NCBI RefSeq assembly: GCF_024637375.1
Contig: NZ_JAGXFK010000046.1
Coordinates: forward strand, 1 to 64,000
From: Sediminimonas sp.
GTDB lineage: Bacteria; Pseudomonadota; Alphaproteobacteria; Rhodobacterales; Rhodobacteraceae
DNA: 64,000 nt
Direction of reading: 5' to 3'
The first letter of the stretch is position 1. Each line of letters starts with the position of its first letter. Shown in pieces: positions 58,951 to 64,000 of this stretch. Below the pieces are notes generated by a model. It did not search any database, was not told where the DNA came from, and saw only the letters and a program-made list of their open reading frames with translations. A program made the translations under genes and the position numbers.

Positions 58951-61900
58951 TCAGTAGTCGCGCTCCAGGAATACGCCCAGGCCGGTGTCGCCCTCTGACC
59001 CGAGACGCCCGCGCACGGTGATGTTCCGACTGACATCGAGGTTGATATTGATCTCGGTGCGGCCCTGGGTATCGACCACCACGTTGGTATAGATATTTTC
59101 CGAAATGTACTTGCCCGCCCGTGCCTGCGCCTGGCCGTTCGCGTCGGTGGTCAGGTCGAGGTTGTCGAGCCCCGCGCCGCTGCGCAGGCGTTCGGATACC
59201 CCTGCGCCGCCCTGCCCGGACAAAGTGCGCAGCGCATTGGCCAGTCGCAACGCCTGCAGCGGCGAGATATCGGTGACGCCGCGCCCGAACAACAGCAGCG
59301 ACAGCACCTCGTCGCGCGGCAATTCGGGGCGGGATGTCAGCTCCAGCTCGGGCGAAGATGCCGGGCCGCTGATGCCGATGCGCACATCGGTGCTGTCGAC
59401 GCGGCTCTGGGCGGTGAAACGGATGAACGGGTCGAAGGCGCCCCGCAGACTGATCAGCCCCTGGCTCAGTTCCAGGCGCCGGCCGAGGATTTCGAGCCGC
59501 CCGCGTATCAGGTTGAACCGCCCTTGCGGGATCAGATCGGCGGTGGTGCCGGTCAGGCGGATCTGCCCGCCCAGTTCGGCATCCATCCCGCGGCCGCGCA
59601 CGAAGATGCGCGCCGGGGCCCGTATCAGCAGGTCGACCGGGTACGCAGGCCCGGCGGCGCGTGGGGACGCGCCGGCGTTGCCGGCGATCCCGGCCCGTAC
59701 GCGGGTGCGATGGACGTCGGCGGGTTCGCCCACATGGCGCAGGCCGGGCAGGTCGCCATAGCTGGGACCGCTGGTTTCGGGCACGCGCATCTCGACCTCG
59801 CCCAGCGTGATTTGCCCGCCGATGCGCGCGCCGCCGGCCAGCGGGCCGCGTATGGTCAGGTTGCCGTCGGCCGTGGTCCTGAAAAGCCCCGGCTCGCTGA
59901 TCTTTGCCCGGCGCAGGTCCAGTGCGAGGTCTGCGTCGAACGGTGGCCCCAGAGTCACCGGGCCCGAAAGCCGCACCCGCCCGCCGCTGGAAAGCGCCGA
60001 GGTCACGTCCAGGTCGGCACGCCCCTGTGCCAGCCGTGCTTGCCCATCTATCTGGCCAAGCGCGAGACGCAGGTCGGGCAGGGTCAGCCGCGCGCCCTCG
60101 GTCGAAATTGTCCCCGACAACGCCGCCAGGCCGGGTGCCCCGTCAAGCCTCAGGTCGAACCGCGCCGTGCCCGATAATCTGCGCGGACGGATCTGCGCGT
60201 TGGCCAACGCCAGCGGTGCCTGCCCGGTGATTGCCAGATCGGCGCGCGATGCGTCCTGTGCGGCAGTGCCTTCGGCGCGCATCTGCGTGCCGCCGGGCCC
60301 CGTGGCATCGACCGTCAGTGACCACGGACCGCCGGTGTGGTCGGCGGTGATCGTTGCGCTTGCCGGCCCGCGGAACCCGTCGGCCAGCAGCCCCAGGTCC
60401 GACAGCCGGGCCGAAAGCTGCGCTTGCCCGCGAGCGGCCCCCAGATGCGCGCGCCCGTCGAGGCGCAGCGCCGGGTTGGACATCTCCAGCGCCTCCAGCG
60501 TCGTGCCATCGGTATCGCGGAGCGCATCAACCGACAACGTGGTGGTGCCGCGTAGCAGCGGGTCGAGGGTGGCGTCACCGATGGCGATGTCGCGCGTCTC
60601 GCCGTCGAGCGTCAGGTCGAAGCCGCCGGAAACAGGCTGGATCGTGCCGCGCAGCGCGATATCGGCGCGGCCGCGCAACGGCCGCCCGACGAGAGCGTCG
60701 AAACGCGACAGGTCTTGCGCCTGGGCGCGCAGGTCGGTGTCGGCCGACAGGTCCACCGTTCCTTCGACGCCGCGCAATGTCATGTCGCCCGACAGTTCAT
60801 AGTCGCTGCCCGCCAGCGCCAGCCCCGTCAGCCTGAGCGGGGAGCCTGGCGACCAGTCCGCCCGCGCCGTGGCGCGCAGGTCGGGGCCGAGCGCGCGCGC
60901 CAGTGCCGGATCGGACGGGGCCAGCCCCGACAGCCGCGCCTTCAAGTCCACTTCGGCCAGCCCCGGCGTGCTCTGCAACCCACGGCGCAGCAGACCGGTC
61001 GCGGTCAGCGTGGCTTCGGCCAGCGACAGGTCGGGGCGGTCAATGCTTCGCGCGCTGATTTCGGCATCGAGTCTGTCGTTCCTGTCGGCATCGAAATCGA
61101 GCGAGATCTTCGCGCCCTCGATCGTGGTGCGCGGCCCCGCCAGCGGCAGCAGCACGGGCGCGCCATCGGGGGCGGCGATTTGTCCGGTCAGCGCCAGCCG
61201 CTCGGGCCATCCGTCGGCGGCGATCCGGCCCGCGCCGCGCAGGGAAATGGCGCGCGCATGCAGCGCCAGCCGGTCGAGCGTGAACGCCCCGTCGCCATGA
61301 TGCGCCCCTGCAACCCGAAGCGTGATGTCGGGGCCGAAAAAGGCGCGGTAGTCGGGCGCGAAAAGCGGCGCGATGTCGCCGCCGATATCCAGCGCGAAAG
61401 CTTGTGGAACCGGGCCGGCCGCGTCGGTCGCTGTCTGCGCCTGCTTGTCGCCGCCCAGTGTGAGGGTGCCCGCAAGCCGCTCTTGCCCCGAGGTGGCGAG
61501 CGTGATCTGCGCCGTGTAGTCGCTTATCGGCCCGGTGCCCTTGGCGCTGAGCGCCACCGCGGGCTGGCCGGGTATATTCAGCAGGGTGGCCGCAATGCCA
61601 CTCGCTGCCTCGTGCGCATCGAGGTCCAGCGACAGAACCCGGTCGTCGTTGGAATAGGCAGCGTCAAGCCGCAGTACCCCTTCGCGCCCGTCGATGCGTT
61701 TGAGCGACAGATTGGCCTGTCCCGTCCCGCCTTCGAGCGACAGCGCGGCCTTGAGCGCGACCACCGCCCGCTGGCCCAGAACGGCCTTGCCGAGGGTGAC
61801 CTTGTCGGCCGACAATTCGCCGATCTTTACCGAAACCGGCAACTCGGGCAGCGCAAAGGGCGCGCGCGCCTGCGGATCGGGTGGTGTGGGCGCGGCCGGC

Positions 61901-62274
61901 AGCGGCGGGCGCGTCAGCGTGATCGACTTGGCGCTGAGTGCGGTCACGTCCAGCCGCCCGCCCAGCAGCGCGGTGCGACTCCATTCCAGCTCGGCTTCCT
62001 TTATTGTCAGCCATGTGCCTTCGGGGTCGGAAAAGGTGATCGTCTCGACCGTGGCGTGCGAACTCAGCGCGCCCTCGAACCCGATCACCCGCACCCGGCG
62101 CTCCGGTGCCGACAGGGCATCTTCGAGAACACCTTCCAAAAAGCTGCGCCCGTCGCGCGGCCCGGCCGTATCGGCCGCGTCATCCTGTGCGCGGGCGGCA
62201 AGGGGCATCGCCGCGAGCAGCGCCGCCAGCACCAAGGCGATCATGCGTGGTATCATCAACCGTGTCTGCCTCAT
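58951..62274 (-). CDS. tamB: Translocation and assembly module subunit TamB
   Basis: An 1107-residue TamB. A signal-anchor (about 8-29, ending ARAQ) is followed by a very long stretch of beta-strand repeats typical of the AsmA/TamB bridge. It ends in the DUF490 domain (RFNLIRGRLEILGRRLELSQ, RVDSTDVRIGISG, ELPRDEVLSLLLFGRG) and a final strand ending in FLERDY. TamB spans the periplasm and works with TamA in outer-membrane protein insertion or, as an AsmA-like protein, in phospholipid transport. Its start overlaps the tamA stop by one base (TGATG). Confidence 0.93.
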   Translation of the reverse strand: MRQTRLMIPRMIALVLAALLAAMPLAARAQDDAADTAGPRDGRSFLEGVLEDALSAPERRVRVIGFEGALSSHATVETITFSDPEGTWLTIKEAELEWSRTALLGGRLDVTALSAKSITLTRPPLPAAPTPPDPQARAPFALPELPVSVKIGELSADKVTLGKAVLGQRAVVALKAALSLEGGTGQANLSLKRIDGREGVLRLDAAYSNDDRVLSLDLDAHEAASGIAATLLNIPGQPAVALSAKGTGPISDYTAQITLATSGQERLAGTLTLGGDKQAQTATDAAGPVPQAFALDIGGDIAPLFAPDYRAFFGPDITLRVAGAHHGDGAFTLDRLALHARAISLRGAGRIAADGWPERLALTGQIAAPDGAPVLLPLAGPRTTIEGAKISLDFDADRNDRLDAEISARSIDRPDLSLAEATLTATGLLRRGLQSTPGLAEVDLKARLSGLAPSDPALARALGPDLRATARADWSPGSPLRLTGLALAGSDYELSGDMTLRGVEGTVDLSADTDLRAQAQDLSRFDALVGRPLRGRADIALRGTIQPVSGGFDLTLDGETRDIAIGDATLDPLLRGTTTLSVDALRDTDGTTLEALEMSNPALRLDGRAHLGAARGQAQLSARLSDLGLLADGFRGPASATITADHTGGPWSLTVDATGPGGTQMRAEGTAAQDASRADLAITGQAPLALANAQIRPRRLSGTARFDLRLDGAPGLAALSGTISTEGARLTLPDLRLALGQIDGQARLAQGRADLDVTSALSSGGRVRLSGPVTLGPPFDADLALDLRRAKISEPGLFRTTADGNLTIRGPLAGGARIGGQITLGEVEMRVPETSGPSYGDLPGLRHVGEPADVHRTRVRAGIAGNAGASPRAAGPAYPVDLLIRAPARIFVRGRGMDAELGGQIRLTGTTADLIPQGRFNLIRGRLEILGRRLELSQGLISLRGAFDPFIRFTAQSRVDSTDVRIGISGPASSPELELTSRPELPRDEVLSLLLFGRGVTDISPLQALRLANALRTLSGQGGAGVSERLRSGAGLDNLDLTTDANGQAQARAGKYISENIYTNVVVDTQGRTEININLDVSRNITVRGRLGSEGDTGLGVFLERDY

Positions 62275-64000
62275 CAGAACGCCTGCCCGATGCCGATGTA
62301 GATCTGCATGCCGTCGCCGGTGCGCCCTTCGACCGGCGCCGCCAGGTCCAGCCGCAGCGGCCCCACCGGCGTGTCATAGCGCAGGCCCAGCCCCGCCCCG
62401 GCGTGCCAGTCGCCCGACCCGGCGAAGCTGCCGTCGGCGCCGATATAGCCCGCGTCGGCAAAGCCGACCACGCCGATCTTGCCGCTCAGCCCGAGGCGTA
62501 ACTCGGCCGACACCCCCGCGAAGGAGCGCCCGCCGGTTTGTCCTCCGCCGGCCTGCGGGACGCCCAGCGATTGGTAGGGCTGGCCGCGCACCGTGCCGCC
62601 GCCGCCGGAATAGAACTGCATCCTCGGCGGCGTGTCGTCGAGCGCCGGCCCGACCACCGTGCCAAGCTGAAGGCGCCCGGCCAGCACGGTGCGATCGCGG
62701 GCGCCAAACGCGCGGTAGGCGCGGGCGTCGGCCACCAGTCGCGCGCCGGCACCGCTGCCGCCGCTCACCCGGACAAAGGGCTCGGCTTCAAGCGACAGGT
62801 AGGTGCCCGCCTTGGGCGAAAGCGTATCGTCGCGCCTGTCCCACAACAGGGTGCCGGGCAGGCTGACCAGGGTGAAGTTGCGCCGGCCCAGGGCATCGTT
62901 GACCTCGGAATAGCTGACATCGAGGCCAAGCTCGCCGCTCAGCGTGTCGCTGAAACGCCGGGTTATGCCGCCGCCCAGGCTGACTTCGCGGGTGGTATAC
63001 TCGGGCTCGTGCAGGTCCTCGGCATCGGCATGCAGGAACAGGCCGGTATCGGGCCCCAGGATCGCCGGCTTGTCCAGGCGCACGCCAAGCTCGATATCCG
63101 CGCCGCCGCTTTCGCCGCCGATCCCGCCGATTACCCCTTCGAGGCGCAGCCGCTCGGCCCCGCCCATCAGATTGCGATGCACCCAGTAGCTCGACAGGCG
63201 CAGCCCCTCCAGCGACGACAACTCGGCCCCCGCGCCGATGCGACGGGGTTTTTCATCGACCACGGTCGCGGTGATGTCGAGCCGATCATCGGCGCGCGGC
63301 GCGTCCGCCTCGCGCAGGACGACCGACCGGAACGCACTGGTGCTGCGCAGACGCTTGGCTGCGGTTTCGACGGCGTCGGGCGTGAAAACCGTGCCTTCCG
63401 GCAGCCCGGCGATGGCCCGGATGCGCTCGGCGCGCACGGCGCTGCCGGGGGTGACGACAAGACGTCCAAAGCGCAGGCGCGGCCCCGGGGCCAGCCGGAT
63501 ACGTGCCGAAAGCCGGGCGCTTGGGTGGTCGGCGGTGACCTGTTGCGCGGCGATCCGGGTCTTGGCGTGCCCGGTGGCGCGCCAGTCCCCGACGGCCTGG
63601 CGGATGGCCCCGCGCAGGGCCGCGGCGCGCGCGGGTTCGCCGCGGCGCGCGTCCTCGGGCAGGGCCGAGCCGGGTGCGCGCGGTGCAATGCGAACCTCGC
63701 CGAAACGGAACCGCGGGCCGGGGTCTATGGTGATGTCGACCTGTTCGATGCGCGGCGGCGGCGACAGTGGCGGGATGCGCGCGGCCTCTTGCCCGTCGAT
63801 ACGGATCGAGACCGTGCCGCCGTAATGCCCGGTGCCGTAAAGCACTTCCACCAGCCCGGCGTAATCGGCCAGTGCCGCCGAGATCAGGTCTTGCGGGTCT
63901 GTGCGCCCGTCCCGGCGCGCGGAAAAAAGCGTCGAGGTCGCTTTGAGCGCGGGCTCCAGTTGTGCGCCCTCTTCCGGCGTCGCGCCCACCAGCGACAGGC
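62274..64000 (-). CDS. tamA: Outer-membrane TamA (BamA/Omp85 family), N-terminus outside window
   Basis: The C-terminal 575 or so residues of an Omp85 protein. POTRA-like repeats are visible (RIEQVDITIDPGPRFRFGEVRI and RLRFGRLVVTPGSAVRAERI, each followed by GLPEGTVFTPDAVETAAKRL-type helices). A 16-strand barrel follows, with the Omp85 family motif VRGQPYQSLGV (the VRGY/F loop) and GLGLRYDTPVGPLRLDLA, and a C-terminal aromatic residue (IGIGQAF) for barrel assembly. The frame is open to the right edge, so the signal peptide and first POTRA are not seen. Coupled to tamB. Confidence 0.92.
   Translation of the reverse strand, partial: LSLVGATPEEGAQLEPALKATSTLFSARRDGRTDPQDLISAALADYAGLVEVLYGTGHYGGTVSIRIDGQEAARIPPLSPPPRIEQVDITIDPGPRFRFGEVRIAPRAPGSALPEDARRGEPARAAALRGAIRQAVGDWRATGHAKTRIAAQQVTADHPSARLSARIRLAPGPRLRFGRLVVTPGSAVRAERIRAIAGLPEGTVFTPDAVETAAKRLRSTSAFRSVVLREADAPRADDRLDITATVVDEKPRRIGAGAELSSLEGLRLSSYWVHRNLMGGAERLRLEGVIGGIGGESGGADIELGVRLDKPAILGPDTGLFLHADAEDLHEPEYTTREVSLGGGITRRFSDTLSGELGLDVSYSEVNDALGRRNFTLVSLPGTLLWDRRDDTLSPKAGTYLSLEAEPFVRVSGGSGAGARLVADARAYRAFGARDRTVLAGRLQLGTVVGPALDDTPPRMQFYSGGGGTVRGQPYQSLGVPQAGGGQTGGRSFAGVSAELRLGLSGKIGVVGFADAGYIGADGSFAGSGDWHAGAGLGLRYDTPVGPLRLDLAAPVEGRTGDGMQIYIGIGQAF

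Noticed and set aside
1-64000. CRISPR arrays, rRNA and tRNA genes
   Set aside because: No regularly spaced direct repeats and no rRNA or tRNA signature were noticed on reading the intergenic stretches. A tRNAscan or CRISPR search was not possible here.

Overview
The window looks like chromosome of a high-GC marine-type alphaproteobacterium, most likely family Rhodobacteraceae (Roseobacter group). The evidence is the gene content: aerobic cobaltochelatase cobST, a creatinase, a dimethylglycine-dehydrogenase-type oxidoreductase, FmdDEF/urea-like ABC transport and tamAB. Two copies of a short intergenic sequence I associate with this family (core GGGATATTT...GAAAGA) and dense TGATG/ATGA gene overlaps fit as well. 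There is no rRNA, tRNA, CRISPR array or prophage that I can see.

Layout. 1-3240 is a damaged left edge. It has the right end of an IS5-type insertion sequence, a lower-GC cupin gene, a 5'-truncated SDR joined abruptly to a 3'-truncated E1-beta gene, an intact E1-alpha gene, and an IclR regulator with a one-base frameshift. 3499-15100 is an amide-uptake and catabolism block: a MarR regulator, a cytosolic AmiC-like amide sensor, a flotillin-like protein, a complete branched-chain/urea-type ABC transporter (binding protein, two permeases, two ATPases) and an acyl-CoA synthetase. The second ATPase is fused in frame to an amidase. 15183-24770 holds a CPA1 antiporter with a cyclic-nucleotide-binding-like tail, a small membrane protein, a FlaA1/CapD-type sugar-nucleotide dehydratase split in two by a frameshift, and a 7TM/multi-PAS hybrid histidine kinase.

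24911-32663 is mixed metabolism: a crotonase, a glutathionyl-hydroquinone reductase, creatinase, a PatB-like lyase, two peptide deformylase-type proteins (the second lacks catalytic residues), fmt, and small envelope and metal-binding proteins. 32931-45068 carries the dimethylglycine/sarcosine dehydrogenase, the nadABC operon, a GlcD-type FAD oxidase, a ClC channel, a DUF427 protein and an Xaa-Pro aminopeptidase. 45080-45930 is a small lower-GC island of two coupled genes: a DUF2188-like protein and a protein with a TIR/nucleoside-deoxyribosyltransferase-like pattern. 45999-50671 has cobT, cobS, an ECF sigma/anti-sigma pair and a TusA-like protein.

50785-58833 is the most coherent unusual locus. 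It encodes a CMP-sugar cytidylyltransferase, two tandem WaaA (Kdo-transferase, GT30) homologues, NeuC, NeuB, two sulfotransferases and an LpxL-type acyltransferase. This suggests that a nonulosonic acid, possibly instead of or in addition to Kdo, is put on lipid A by WaaA-like enzymes. 58951-64000 is tamB and the 3' part of tamA, which runs off the right edge.

All functional calls come from reading the translated sequence; no database search was run.
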